Source of the DNA: Paenibacillus sp. FSL R5-0341
GTDB lineage: Bacteria > Bacillota > Bacilli > Paenibacillales > Paenibacillaceae
Assembly (NCBI RefSeq): GCF_037975235.1
Contig: NZ_CP150241.1
Coordinates: forward strand, 5,270,001 to 5,334,000
Length of the DNA: 64,000 nucleotides
Direction of reading: 5' to 3'
Below are positions 51,562-60,411 of the stretch, one piece after another (position 1 is the stretch's first letter; each line of letters starts with the position of its first letter). Made by a program: the position numbers and the translations under genes. A model generated the notes under the pieces. The model was given only the letters and a program-made list of their open reading frames with translations. It had not been told where the DNA came from and made no database searches.

Positions 51562-52751
51562 CCAAAAAACCGCCCTTTCTTCAGGACTAACGGAATACCA
51601 CCAATGATGAACAGATAACGCAGATCAACCAGCTTCTTCAACTGAGCCGCTTTCCAGCCCTTGTATTTCTTGCCGCCTACAACAGCAATCGCTTCACCTT
51701 TACCCAATGAAGCAACCGTGCCTTTGCTCGTAAATACAAAAGGTTGTGGCTGTTTCTTGCGAATGGATGCCACGACGTTCTTCGCACAGTTAACCCCCTG
51801 CTGCATCGCAATCTGGGCTGTTGGCGGATAAGGCCGTCCTTCCGCGTTGAACACAAGTGAATTGTCACCGATGACATAGACATGCTCATGCCCTGGAGCA
51901 CGCAGGTAGTCGTCTACTTTCACTCGTCCCCGCATGACTTCAAGACCTGCCTGTTCAAGCAGTGAGTTACCGCGAATACCGCCGGTCCATACGACTGTAG
52001 CAGCATCGAGCTTTTCTCCCTCTCCCACAATAACTCCATCCGGGAGACATTGCTTGATCGGAACACCAATTTTGAAGGTAACACCTTTCTTCTTCAGCAC
52101 ATTCATCGCATGTTCTACCAATTCCGGGTCAAATCCAGGCAAAGCCGAAGGTGCTGCCTCTACATTGTAGATATGCACATGTTTCGGATTCACGTCGAAC
52201 TCTTTGCACAGCTGTGGAATGCGATCTGCAAGCTCAGCTACGAATTCAACGCCACTGAAACCCGCTCCACCTACGACAAACCGAATACGATTTCGTTTGT
52301 TGTCGTTTTTGTACATCGCAAATTGATATTCGATGTGTTCTCTAATCAGTCTGACCGAGTTAATGCTGCGGATTGTCATGGCGTGATCAAGCATGCCCGG
52401 AATACCAAAGGTCTCAGGTTCTCCGCCTAGTCCAATAATCAGATAATCATAGGATAACGTGCCGTCCTCCAAAATAATCTTCCGATCCTGCAGACGAATC
52501 TCCTTCACGGAAGACTTGACCAGATCAATCTTGAACTCATCAATCAGCTTCGAAATAGGGACTCTTGCATGCTCAATGGTATCCGTGCCGGCTGCCGGCA
52601 TATGTAGATGTGTAGTAATATAATGATAATCATGCCGGTTCACCAATGTGACGTCGGCCTCGTTATAGTTCAATTCCTTCTGCAGCCGCTGGGCTGTTAG
52701 AATCCCGCCATAGCCCGCGCCGAGGATGACGATTTTGGGAATACTGCTCAT
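51558..52751 (-). CDS. Type II NADH dehydrogenase family oxidoreductase (YumB/YutJ-like)
   Basis: A single-subunit flavoprotein that passes electrons from NADH to menaquinone at the inner membrane face without pumping protons. The 397-aa protein starts with the FAD motif VILGAGYGG, has a second Rossmann motif VVGGAGFSGVEFVAEL for NADH, and ends with VIGDNS and an amphipathic C-terminus (LRYLFIIGGIPLVLKKGRF) suited to membrane binding. The ATG at 52751 has GGAAGGGG 7 nt upstream. A possible Rex operator lies at 52930. It is the first gene of a two-gene unit with the 83-aa protein. Confidence 0.92.
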   Translation of the reverse strand: MSSIPKIVILGAGYGGILTAQRLQKELNYNEADVTLVNRHDYHYITTHLHMPAAGTDTIEHARVPISKLIDEFKIDLVKSSVKEIRLQDRKIILEDGTLSYDYLIIGLGGEPETFGIPGMLDHAMTIRSINSVRLIREHIEYQFAMYKNDNKRNRIRFVVGGAGFSGVEFVAELADRIPQLCKEFDVNPKHVHIYNVEAAPSALPGFDPELVEHAMNVLKKKGVTFKIGVPIKQCLPDGVIVGEGEKLDAATVVWTGGIRGNSLLEQAGLEVMRGRVKVDDYLRAPGHEHVYVIGDNSLVFNAEGRPYPPTAQIAMQQGVNCAKNVVASIRKKQPQPFVFTSKGTVASLGKGEAIAVVGGKKYKGWKAAQLKKLVDLRYLFIIGGIPLVLKKGRFFG

Positions 52752-52929
52752 GTCTATACCCCTTCCGGTTTCACTTGCACCAGCCCGATGCTGGGTGAGA
52801 TGCAAAATACACTTACTTACAAATATTGATGAGGTCTTGCCCATTATGACGACAAATGTTAACTTCGCGAATTTATTTAAACGTTTGCAGCAAAATTTAA
52901 TTCGTTTGCACGCAAATTATCGTTTCAAG

Positions 52930-52947
52930 TTGTGAAATTAACCACAA
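52930..52947. promoter_or_regulatory. Candidate Rex operator
   Basis: TTGTGAAATTAACCACAA matches the Rex consensus TTGTGAANNNNTTCACAA in the whole left arm and 5 of 7 positions of the right arm. It lies about 180 bp upstream of the NADH dehydrogenase start. Rex senses NADH/NAD and controls ndh in B. subtilis. Otherwise 52752-53276 is AT-rich with no gene. Confidence 0.4.
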
Positions 52948-53152
52948 GTTTCCACAAAACACGGGAGTTGTCTTCACATTACATATTGACTCTAAATTAG
53001 ACAAAAAAACACATAGTACAGGTCAAGGATATCTGTATTTCTGGTAAAGATCAAGGTTTTTTTTGTTATTTTTCATAACCTTTCATTTCCAATTTCATCC
53101 TATTCTCATCTGATCTTCATCAATTATTCTCAGATTCGTGATGCAGCTAACT

Positions 53153-53180
53153 TTGCAACCCTGAATACACCGTTTATAAT
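53153..53180 (+). promoter_or_regulatory. Predicted promoter of yumC
   Basis: TTGCAA and TATAAT are 16 nt apart, about 95 bp before the yumC start. Confidence 0.5.
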
Positions 53181-53276
53181 AGGAAAGACAGTTCAGCACC
53201 AACGTCGGTTACGATATGTAGCCTGCACATTCTTCCTGTTAACTACCTATTAAAATATGAAAGGTGTTGTTGATTC

Positions 53277-54278
53277 TTGACTGCACAGAATTCCAGTCAT
53301 GATATGACTGATTTGCTTATTATCGGTGGAGGCCCTGCGGGTCTGTTCGCCGCGTTTTATGGTGGGATGCGTCAGGCATCCGTTACACTGGTTGAAAGTA
53401 TGCCACAGCTTGGCGGACAGCTTGCCGCTCTTTACCCGGAGAAATACATCTATGATGTAGCCGGATTCCCGAAAGTAACCGCTCAGGAACTGGTGAATAA
53501 CCTGGTTGAGCAAATGAGTCATTTTAACCCGAACATCCGCCTTGAAGAAAAGGTTGTATCGGTGGAGAAAAAGGATGAACAACATTTCGTCGTGAAGACG
53601 GATGAGAATGAATATCATGCCAAAGCCGTCATTATTACAGCTGGTGTAGGTGCATTCGAACCACGTCGCCTGGAGCTTGAAGGTGCTGCCAAGTTCGAGA
53701 AGAGCAACCTGCACTACTTCATCAGTGATCTGAATGCCTTCGCTGGCAAAAAGGTAATGATCAGTGGCGGCGGTGACTCCGCAGTAGACTGGGCACTCAT
53801 GTTAGAGCCCATCGCTGAGCAAGTAACGCTGATCCATCGTCGGGACAAGTTCCGTGCACATGAGCACAGTGTCGAAAACCTGATGAATTCCAAGGTGAAT
53901 GTCGTTACACCGACCGAAATCACGGAACTGCATGGGGATGACACCATTACCAAGGTAACCCTCTCCCATGTCAAAACCAAAGAAACACAGGAAATCGAAG
54001 TAGATGACGTGATTGTTAACTTCGGATTTGTCTCTTCTCTCGGGCCGATTGCCGAGTGGGGAATCGAAATTGACAGCAACTCCATCGTTGTGGATTCCCG
54101 CATGGAAACATCTATTCCAGGGATCTTCGCTGCCGGGGATATTACAACATACCCAGGCAAACTGAAGCTAATCGCTGTCGGATTCGGTGAAGCTCCAACA
54201 GCAGTGAATAACGCCAAAGTATACTTCGATCCGGATGCCAAGTTGTCCCCGGGACACAGCAGCAACATGAAACGCTAG
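53277..54278 (+). CDS. yumC: Ferredoxin/flavodoxin-NADP reductase, YumC type
   Basis: A thioredoxin-reductase-like flavoprotein that transfers electrons between NADPH and ferredoxin or flavodoxin in the cytoplasm. The 333-aa protein has the FAD motif LLIIGGGPAGLFAA near 13-26, the NADPH motif ISGGGDSAVDWA near 161-172 and AAGDITTYPGKLKLIAVGFGEA at the end. It has no CxxC active site, which separates it from true thioredoxin reductases. It starts with TTG at 53277 after an AAAGGTG site. Length and ends match B. subtilis YumC. Confidence 0.93.
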   Translation: MTAQNSSHDMTDLLIIGGGPAGLFAAFYGGMRQASVTLVESMPQLGGQLAALYPEKYIYDVAGFPKVTAQELVNNLVEQMSHFNPNIRLEEKVVSVEKKDEQHFVVKTDENEYHAKAVIITAGVGAFEPRRLELEGAAKFEKSNLHYFISDLNAFAGKKVMISGGGDSAVDWALMLEPIAEQVTLIHRRDKFRAHEHSVENLMNSKVNVVTPTEITELHGDDTITKVTLSHVKTKETQEIEVDDVIVNFGFVSSLGPIAEWGIEIDSNSIVVDSRMETSIPGIFAAGDITTYPGKLKLIAVGFGEAPTAVNNAKVYFDPDAKLSPGHSSNMKR

Positions 54279-54308
54279 TTTCGCTAAAACAACATAATTG
54301 ATACAAAA

Positions 54309-54355
54309 AAGGGTATCTTACTCCTGAGTGAATCCATATCAGGAGGGATACCCTT
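54309..54355 (+). promoter_or_regulatory. Hairpin that buries the ribosome site of the zinc-ribbon gene
   Basis: AAGGGTATC (54309-54317) pairs with GATACCCTT (54347-54355), and CTCCTGA (54321-54327) with TCAGGAG (54339-54345). The 16-bp stem takes in the AGGAGGG ribosome site (54341-54347) and the first two bases of the TTG start at 54354. No T run follows, so it is not a standard terminator. Confidence 0.7.
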
Positions 54356-54605
54356 GTCTTATATATGCCCGCTGTGTAACGGTCTGGTTGTACCGGAGCA
54401 GGCTTGCCCCCACTGCCTTCAGGGACTGTTAGAATGCGGCAAATTGGATGACTACACCGGACCATACAGCCCCTACGCATTCCAAACTTCCTCTGACACG
54501 GCAGACGAAGCCGAAAACGTTTGCAATCATGTGATGTACTGTCACCATTGTCAGACGAGCACGCCATGGCCTGTCTCACTATGGGACTTGTCCGGAAACC
54601 TGTAA
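54354..54605 (+). CDS. Small zinc-ribbon protein, 83 aa
   Basis: Function unknown. Cys pairs CPLC (residues 5-8) and CPHC (18-21) and a C-terminal pair with His (MYCHHCQTS, about 62-70) look like two zinc-binding knuckles. The middle is acidic and rich in Ser, Thr and Tyr. It starts at TTG 54354 after AGGAGGG, a site enclosed in a stable hairpin. It follows yumC by about 75 bp with no clear terminator between, so it may be expressed by read-through. Too small for an enzyme. A nucleic-acid or protein-binding regulator is a guess. Confidence 0.7.
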   Translation: MSYICPLCNGLVVPEQACPHCLQGLLECGKLDDYTGPYSPYAFQTSSDTADEAENVCNHVMYCHHCQTSTPWPVSLWDLSGNL

Positions 54606-54626
54606 CATTGCCTGCAATGAGGATCT

Positions 54627-54770
54627 CTAGTGAAGAATGGCAGATACGTCGGTACCCAGTTTGCGCTTATGGATTTCTGCCAACAGCAGTGCGATGAAAT
54701 CTCGTTCGAGATTCAACTCAATCGCTTTATGGTAGGAATCCAACAACATCTCATCGGATAACATAGCCAT
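54627..54770 (-). CDS. sda: Sporulation checkpoint inhibitor Sda
   Basis: A 47-aa antikinase that binds the sporulation histidine kinases (KinA, KinB) and blocks entry into sporulation when replication is in progress or stalled. LSDEMLLDSYHKAIELNLERDFIALLLAEIHKRKLG is the helical hairpin of the family and aligns closely with B. subtilis Sda ([26 protein letters not shown]). The ATG at 54770 was chosen by family length. A TTGTTC-17-TATGAT promoter and six DnaA-box-like 9-mers lie upstream, as expected for a DnaA-controlled gene. Confidence 0.92.
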   Translation of the reverse strand: MAMLSDEMLLDSYHKAIELNLERDFIALLLAEIHKRKLGTDVSAILH

Positions 54771-54807
54771 TTCCCGCCACAACCTTTCCTTTTTTTTCCT
54801 CAAAACT

Positions 54808-54836
54808 ATCATATCAGAGATTCATATAGAGAACAA
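54808..54836 (-). promoter_or_regulatory. Predicted sda promoter
   Basis: On the minus strand TTGTTC (54831-54836) and TATGAT (54808-54813) are 17 nt apart, about 38 bp before the sda start. The DnaA-box cluster begins 10 bp upstream of the -35 element. Confidence 0.7.
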
Positions 54837-54845
54837 GCGTTCTTG

Positions 54846-54945
54846 TTATCCACAATGATATGTGGAAATCCTGTGCATAGTTTGTTGATAATTGGTAAAA
54901 ATGTTGAGTAATCAACGTGTATAGTGTGGACAATATTTATGCACA
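54846..54945. promoter_or_regulatory. DnaA-box cluster upstream of sda
   Basis: TTATCCACA (54846) is a perfect box. Near matches are TGTGGAAAT (54861), TGTGCATAG (54872), TGTTGATAA (54883), TGTGGACAA (54925) and TTATGCACA (54937). Most differ by one base from the consensus on one strand. Six in 100 bp is far above chance for this region. Confidence 0.8.
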
Positions 54946-55126
54946 GGAAAGATGTACTTTCAACAGAACGTTTATCAGCGTATTTTTTTTGGAATAAATT
55001 CATAGTTTCAAGACTTGTTGCGAGTAAATTACCCTGTAATGTAAAATTTCAAACGTTTTTCATACCGTTTTCTTCTATATATTATCGGTTTTTCTTGGAT
55101 TTTTTTAAGCTTTTCCATCCATTTTT

Positions 55127-55786
55127 TTATTGTGGTCTGGTATTCACTTCCAGAATCCATATCTTGCCTGAATAATCCAGCCCATAATCAAAACCAAGCT
55201 GACCCACACCTGGGAACTGACTTTCCATGATATATGTGCATGTCAGTGTAAGTGAGCGCATCTCTCTGCGTTTGTGCCGACCGGATATATGGGGCAGGGA
55301 TAAACCAAGGGCTCTCCGTCCCGACAACATGGTGCCACCCTTGCTCAGATTCGTCACACAGAGTCCTGGGCGAGCGAGTCGTCCTACCAAGGAACGGAAT
55401 ACCCATCCTCGTTCGGTCTTGACGACTTTGACTCTATAATCAACAGGTCTTCCTTGAATCGTTGCCAGATGGATGCCCTGCTGGATCAAATACCTGCGTC
55501 TTGCCTTTACACGTACCAGAGAGCGATACATCTGACTGAAACTGGCGAAAGAACGGGTCGTTTTCATATGCGTGTATCGATAAGCCCCTCCGCTCGCCGA
55601 TACCCGGATAACACCATACCCTCCGCCACCGACAATAGGTTTGACATACACCATTCCATAACGACTGAGCATGTGCAGCAGATTCCCCGAGTTGAATGCC
55701 TTGGTCTGTGGAATATGGACAGCAGCTACCGGGTACTTCAGCAGTGCCGCTGTCTTCCGCCATTTGCTTGCAAGCTGTCTCGACAT
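55127..55786 (-). CDS. YheC/YheD-family spore-associated ATP-grasp protein
   Basis: A 219-aa protein of the YheC/YheD group (spore coat-associated, ATP-grasp fold). MVYVKPIVGGGGYGVIRV near 46-63 is the glycine-rich nucleotide loop, VDYRVKVVK and IWILEVNTRPQ the metal and substrate-binding ends. It is shorter than typical members (about 350-450 aa): it starts just before the ATP-grasp core and stops directly after EVNTRP. Whether this is a natural short form or a truncation is unclear. AAGGAG lies upstream of the ATG. Its place next to sda fits a sporulation context. Confidence 0.83.
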   Translation of the reverse strand: MSRQLASKWRKTAALLKYPVAAVHIPQTKAFNSGNLLHMLSRYGMVYVKPIVGGGGYGVIRVSASGGAYRYTHMKTTRSFASFSQMYRSLVRVKARRRYLIQQGIHLATIQGRPVDYRVKVVKTERGWVFRSLVGRLARPGLCVTNLSKGGTMLSGRRALGLSLPHISGRHKRREMRSLTLTCTYIMESQFPGVGQLGFDYGLDYSGKIWILEVNTRPQ

Positions 55787-56022
55787 GGGTTGATCTCCTT
55801 CCCTAGAACAATAGTCCTTCCTTATACATACTCAACAGGAGCCGTGCTTTCTTGGATGTCTGTCCAAGGCAAAGGCCCCTTTTCCATGGAACATGTCCCA
55901 AGGTGATGGCGGAAAAAGGAACAAGCGCCCGGTTTGCTTTTCAAACAAGTCAATCTGTCGTATGCTACTAAGGAATGGCTGGAAGGGCTTAAATATGAGG
56001 ATCTAAGGAGCGTTCAGAAGAA

Positions 56023-56277
56023 ATGGAAGCATTTTTCAAATCACTATATGGCGTAGCCTATTTTGCAATGTCGATCGTTCTGGTAGCCGTCACGGTACTT
56101 CTCTTTGTCACAGGTATCCGACTGTTTATTCAAAAGCGCAATCGCGGCTTTGCCGTGAGTTGTCTTATATTTGCCTGTTTCATCGTCTTTATCATTGTTG
56201 TTATGTTAACTACGCCCTTCTCTGCCACACCTCCGGGTTCACCGGAAGCCATGGCTGCCCTGCTTCACTTCGGGTAG
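56023..56277 (+). CDS. Two-helix membrane protein of unknown function, 84 aa
   Basis: Not recognised. Two hydrophobic helices (about 9-33 and 44-63) are joined by a basic loop FIQKRNRG, with a Pro/Ala-rich tail likely outside. TAAGGAG lies about 12 nt before the ATG at 56023. It ends 26 bp before ppx on the same strand, so the two probably share a transcript. No motif suggests a role. Confidence 0.75.
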   Translation: MEAFFKSLYGVAYFAMSIVLVAVTVLLFVTGIRLFIQKRNRGFAVSCLIFACFIVFIIVVMLTTPFSATPPGSPEAMAALLHFG

Positions 56278-56303
56278 TTGAACCTCTGTAGAAGGAGATG
56301 CTT

Positions 56304-57833
56304 ATGACACGTACTAATGAAACCTTAGGAATTATTGATATCGGCTCGAACTCCATTCGTCTAGTTATATATGAACTGGACCAGGACAAAGCCTATCGCA
56401 TCATTCATGAAGACAAATACGCCGCTCGTCTGAGCAGCGTTGTTGAGTCGGATGGAACCATTCTGCGTCACTCTCTGAATAAAGCCATCACCATCTTGCG
56501 TCAATTCAAAGCGACCTGTGAAGCCTATCAAACCAAACTGATTCGCGCAGCAGCTACGGCAGCTATTCGTAATGCAAGCAATGTCCTTGAGATTATCGAA
56601 TGGCTGGAGAGCGAGACGGGACTTACCATCGAATGTGTATCCGGAGATCGGGAGGCCTATTATGGTTTCCTTGGTGTCACTCAATCCATTGAACTGGCAG
56701 ACGGTTATGTCGTGGATATTGGAGGCGGTAGCACGGAGATTACGGTCTTTCGGGATAGGAAAAGGTTACATAGCATTTCCCTCCCCATCGGGGCAGTGAA
56801 TTCGCATGCCCGTTATGGGGGCGAAGACCAGTGGACCGTGGAAAACGCGAATGCACTGTGTAACGAAGTCATTCAAGCTCTCCGTGGACAGGATTGGATT
56901 GCTGAGCACCCCGGCCTGCCACTTATCGGACTTGGAGGCACGATGCGTACACTCGCCAAAGTGGAACAGAAGCGTACCCAGTATTCGCTGCCTGTCACCC
57001 ATCATTATGAGATCGGTGAGGAAGCGATGGAGAACATCGCACGCTCCTTGCCACATCTCACCTCGGCACAGCGCAAAAAGGTACCTGGGCTCGCCAAAGA
57101 TCGCGCAGACATCATAGTGCCCGGCGTATTGATCCTGCGAACTGTTTTCAGATTAATACAGGGTGATCGGTATGTGGTTAGTGGTGCGGGTTTACGGGAC
57201 GGGTTGTTGCGAGATTACATGGCTGAAGGTCAACCGGTCGTTCCGGACGCGCTGAAGGACAGTATCCGTAACTTTATCCATTTTGGTCCGCCTATTCCAG
57301 AGAAACGTCTGCAACGGATTCATCAGGATGCAGTTACCCTGTATACTGCACTGCAAGGTACTGCGCCTGATCAAGCAGATGCCCGAATTCTGTATGCTTC
57401 TTCCATGCTGCATATGGCTGGTAAGCAGATTAACTATTTCCGTTATACACAGCACTCGGCCTATTGGATCATGAATGCGAGCATCTATGGACTTTCTCAC
57501 CGGGAGACCATTCTCAGTGCCAGTGCTGCCGATTATCATCCTAAAAAAAGAACGCCCCAACTGCTGAATAAGCACCGGGACATTCTGAAAAACTCGGATG
57601 AGCGGCATGCTCATCGTATAGGCTCTCTGCTGCGCGTAGCCGAAGCCATCAATCGATCCGAGAGCATCGCTGCGATCGAAGCAACAAAAGAAAACGACTC
57701 GCTGCAGGTGCAATTCACCTGTACAGCCGAGCCGTTACTGGAACTTGATGGCCTGGAAGAGGCCGTCAAGGACTTACAGGAAGCCTGGGGAGTTACGTTA
57801 ACGCACTCCATTCAGCAGGCTTCCAAGGGATAA
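56304..57833 (+). CDS. ppx: Exopolyphosphatase, Ppx/GppA family
   Basis: Releases phosphate from the ends of polyphosphate and may also hydrolyse pppGpp. The 509-aa protein has the ASKHA-fold phosphate loops IIDIGSNSIRLV at the N-terminus and VVDIGGGSTEITVF near 140, the GLGGTMRTLA segment, and a C-terminal HD-like helical domain (FIHFGPPIPEKRLQRIHQDAV...). AGAAGGAG is 6 nt before the ATG at 56304; the ATG 6 bp earlier overlaps it. It is convergent with ppk, whose last 41 bp it overlaps. Confidence 0.93.
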   Translation: MTRTNETLGIIDIGSNSIRLVIYELDQDKAYRIIHEDKYAARLSSVVESDGTILRHSLNKAITILRQFKATCEAYQTKLIRAAATAAIRNASNVLEIIEWLESETGLTIECVSGDREAYYGFLGVTQSIELADGYVVDIGGGSTEITVFRDRKRLHSISLPIGAVNSHARYGGEDQWTVENANALCNEVIQALRGQDWIAEHPGLPLIGLGGTMRTLAKVEQKRTQYSLPVTHHYEIGEEAMENIARSLPHLTSAQRKKVPGLAKDRADIIVPGVLILRTVFRLIQGDRYVVSGAGLRDGLLRDYMAEGQPVVPDALKDSIRNFIHFGPPIPEKRLQRIHQDAVTLYTALQGTAPDQADARILYASSMLHMAGKQINYFRYTQHSAYWIMNASIYGLSHRETILSASAADYHPKKRTPQLLNKHRDILKNSDERHAHRIGSLLRVAEAINRSESIAAIEATKENDSLQVQFTCTAEPLLELDGLEEAVKDLQEAWGVTLTHSIQQASKG

Positions 57834-59874
57834 TTCCCATGGCCTCCGTCTGACTTCTCAGCGGGGGCTTTTCATTTTGTACAAATACATAATTGCCACC
57901 AGGCATAAGTTCTCTCGCTTTGACATTATCCATAAGGGACAGATTAAGGATATCCACCAGCATCTTCTTCAGCTCTGGATCGAATACAGGACACATCAGT
58001 TCAATTCTTCGATTCAGGTTACGTGTCATCCAGTCTGCACTGGAGATGAATACATCGGGGTTACCGCTATTTTCAAAATAAAACAACCTTGAATGCTCCA
58101 GGAAGCGGTCCACAATGCTAATGACACGAATGTTCTCACTAAGCCCCTCTACCCCCGGACGCAGGCAGCATACGCCGCGCACGATCAGATCGATCTGTAC
58201 TCCGGCTTGAGAAGCCTCATACAATTCATCAATCATGTCCTGATGGGATAAGGAGTTGATCTTGGCGATGATTCTGGCAGGTTTGCCTTTCAGGGCATGC
58301 TCCGTTTCTCTACGAATCAGTGAAAATAGTTCGTCCTTCATCCCATCCGGAGCAACGTGGAACGCCTGTAATGCCTTCGGACCGGAATATCCGGTAATCT
58401 CATTGAACAATTCGGATGCATCTTCCCCAATAATCGGATTGGAGGTGAACAGTCCCACGTCCGTATACACTTTGGCTGTACTCTCATTATAGTTACCGGT
58501 TCCTACATGAACATAACGTCTCAAACCCTGCTGTTCCCTGCGTACGACAAGAATGATTTTGGCATGGGTTTTCAGTCCAACCAGTCCATAAACCACGTGA
58601 CAACCGGCCTTCTCCAGCTTACGTGCCCAAGCAATGTTGCGCTCTTCATCGAACCGGGCTTTCAATTCCACCACAACTGTGACTTGCTTACCACTCTCAG
58701 CAGCAAGTGCAAGTGCTGGAATAAGGCGTGAATCGCCATTGACCCGATATAAGGTCATCTTGATGGCCAGAACTCTTGGATCTTCCGAAGCCTCCAATAT
58801 AAAATCGGTGACCGGTTCAAATGATTCGTATGGATGATGCACCAGCACATCTCGTTTGCGCAACAGCTCGAAATGACTTTCTCTGGGCAGGAACTCCAGT
58901 GGATAGACAGGCTTCACCGGACTGTATTTCAGATGTGAGAAGCCGTCCAAACTATCTACGAATCCAGCCAGAAAACTCAGATCCAGTGGTCCATCAATTT
59001 CGTACACCGGGTCCTGAATATCGAATTCATCCTGCAATTCAAGCAAGGCATCCGGACGAAAATCTTTGCAGACTTCCAATCGTACAGGAGCCCCTCGGCG
59101 TCTGCGCCGCAATTCTTTTTCAATAGCCTCCAGCAGATCTTCTGCTTCTTCTTCATTAATGAACAGATCCGCATTGCGGGTCACTCGGAATTCCTGCGCA
59201 GCAAGTGAGATATATCCGCTGAACAGAGTGTGAATATGATGTTTGATGAGGTCTTCAATCAGTATGAATGTTTTCTTTTTGCTATTCGCCCGAATGGGAG
59301 CCTGAACCACACGAGGCAGATTGGAAGGTACCTGAACAATAGCCATAAACGGCTCGCCCTCTTGCTCCCCTTCCTTCTGCAGCATCACGGACAGATAGAC
59401 AGACTTGTTGTGTACCAGCGGGAACGGACGACTCTGATCAATCGCCATCGGTGTGAGTACCGGGAAAATAATTTCATGAAAGTACTGGTCCATTGCGCGC
59501 TGCTGTGTCACATTAAGATCTGTATATTCCTGAATGTTTACGCCTTTCTTGGCGAGTAGACGAATAAGTTCACGATACGTTTTATACTGCTCGGCGACCA
59601 TGGTCCCGGTTCGTTTGATCAATCTGCGGTATAATCCCGAAGGGGTATACCCTGTAAAATCCTTTTGCGTAAATCCGGCCTTGATCTTCTCTTTTGTCTC
59701 TGCCACCCTTACACTGACGAACTCGTCCAGATTACTGGCGACAATCCCGAGAAATCTCATGCGTTCCAGCAGGGGCGTCGTTGGATCCTGGGCCTCCTGA
59801 AGTACGCGCCGATTAAACTCAACCCAACTTAAATCGCGATTAACGTAGTTACCTGTTTTGACGTCTCTATGCAT
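57793..59874 (-). CDS. ppk: Polyphosphate kinase 1
   Basis: Polymerises ATP gamma-phosphate into polyphosphate at the membrane. The 693-aa protein has the N domain (NRDLSWVEFNRRVLQEA near 11-27), the head domain, and two phospholipase D-like C domains. The phosphohistidine is His437 in LKTHAKI, followed by RRYVHVGTGNYNE. The start at 59874 has GGAGG 6 nt upstream, and an in-frame start at 59898 lacks one. It is convergent and overlapping with ppx, so synthesis and breakdown genes share a 3' region. Confidence 0.95.
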   Translation of the reverse strand: MHRDVKTGNYVNRDLSWVEFNRRVLQEAQDPTTPLLERMRFLGIVASNLDEFVSVRVAETKEKIKAGFTQKDFTGYTPSGLYRRLIKRTGTMVAEQYKTYRELIRLLAKKGVNIQEYTDLNVTQQRAMDQYFHEIIFPVLTPMAIDQSRPFPLVHNKSVYLSVMLQKEGEQEGEPFMAIVQVPSNLPRVVQAPIRANSKKKTFILIEDLIKHHIHTLFSGYISLAAQEFRVTRNADLFINEEEAEDLLEAIEKELRRRRRGAPVRLEVCKDFRPDALLELQDEFDIQDPVYEIDGPLDLSFLAGFVDSLDGFSHLKYSPVKPVYPLEFLPRESHFELLRKRDVLVHHPYESFEPVTDFILEASEDPRVLAIKMTLYRVNGDSRLIPALALAAESGKQVTVVVELKARFDEERNIAWARKLEKAGCHVVYGLVGLKTHAKIILVVRREQQGLRRYVHVGTGNYNESTAKVYTDVGLFTSNPIIGEDASELFNEITGYSGPKALQAFHVAPDGMKDELFSLIRRETEHALKGKPARIIAKINSLSHQDMIDELYEASQAGVQIDLIVRGVCCLRPGVEGLSENIRVISIVDRFLEHSRLFYFENSGNPDVFISSADWMTRNLNRRIELMCPVFDPELKKMLVDILNLSLMDNVKARELMPGGNYVFVQNEKPPLRSQTEAMGIIPWKPAEWSALT

Positions 59875-60123
59875 GTATGGCCTCCGAATGTGTTGCATAT
59901 CTATTCTTGGTTAGAAGTTCTACTATAATTGTACTATTCGTAATCAACATCAAGCGTCAGCGCAGTGTAAACGCTACGTAAAATTTATGTAAATGATACC
60001 TCATGGGCGCAACTTTTTCCATCCCTTTACAAAGGTCAATAGACAGAGTAAAGTGAAGTACAGTGTGATTTGGTCCGGTTTCTTGTTATCATTTCCAAAT
60101 ATCAGTATTTAAAGGAGTATATA

Positions 60124-60351
60124 ATGAAATCCAACAAACCTAGAACGTTACAAAAAAATATAGAGTTTTTCACGGCTGCACTCTCTCAATGTGTAGTGAG
60201 CGCATGGCAGGAAGACCCGGCTGGCGTCTACTGTGAAGTAGGTAGCGGCATTGTCGAGCGGATCAGTGAAGATAGCGTGCGCATTCGCAACAATGACGGA
60301 ACGAAGAGTCACTATGCACGAGATATCACGATGTTCCAGACCGAAAAATAA
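60124..60351 (+). CDS. Small soluble protein of unknown function, 75 aa
   Basis: Not recognised. AAAGGAG precedes the ATG at 60124 with good spacing. The protein has a basic N-terminus (KSNKPRTLQKN) and a compact beta-rich second half (VYCEVGSGIVERISEDSVRIRNNDGTKSHYARDITMF) that looks like a small SH3-like or Sm-like barrel. There is no membrane segment. It is followed by the structured-RNA region and is separate from ppk and the galactanase gene. Confidence 0.65.
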   Translation: MKSNKPRTLQKNIEFFTAALSQCVVSAWQEDPAGVYCEVGSGIVERISEDSVRIRNNDGTKSHYARDITMFQTEK

Positions 60352-60411
60352 TTTTGCGTAAATACGTAAAAAAGACTAGCTTTCCCAAACAAGGTGTTGT
60401 ATACTCTTGCC

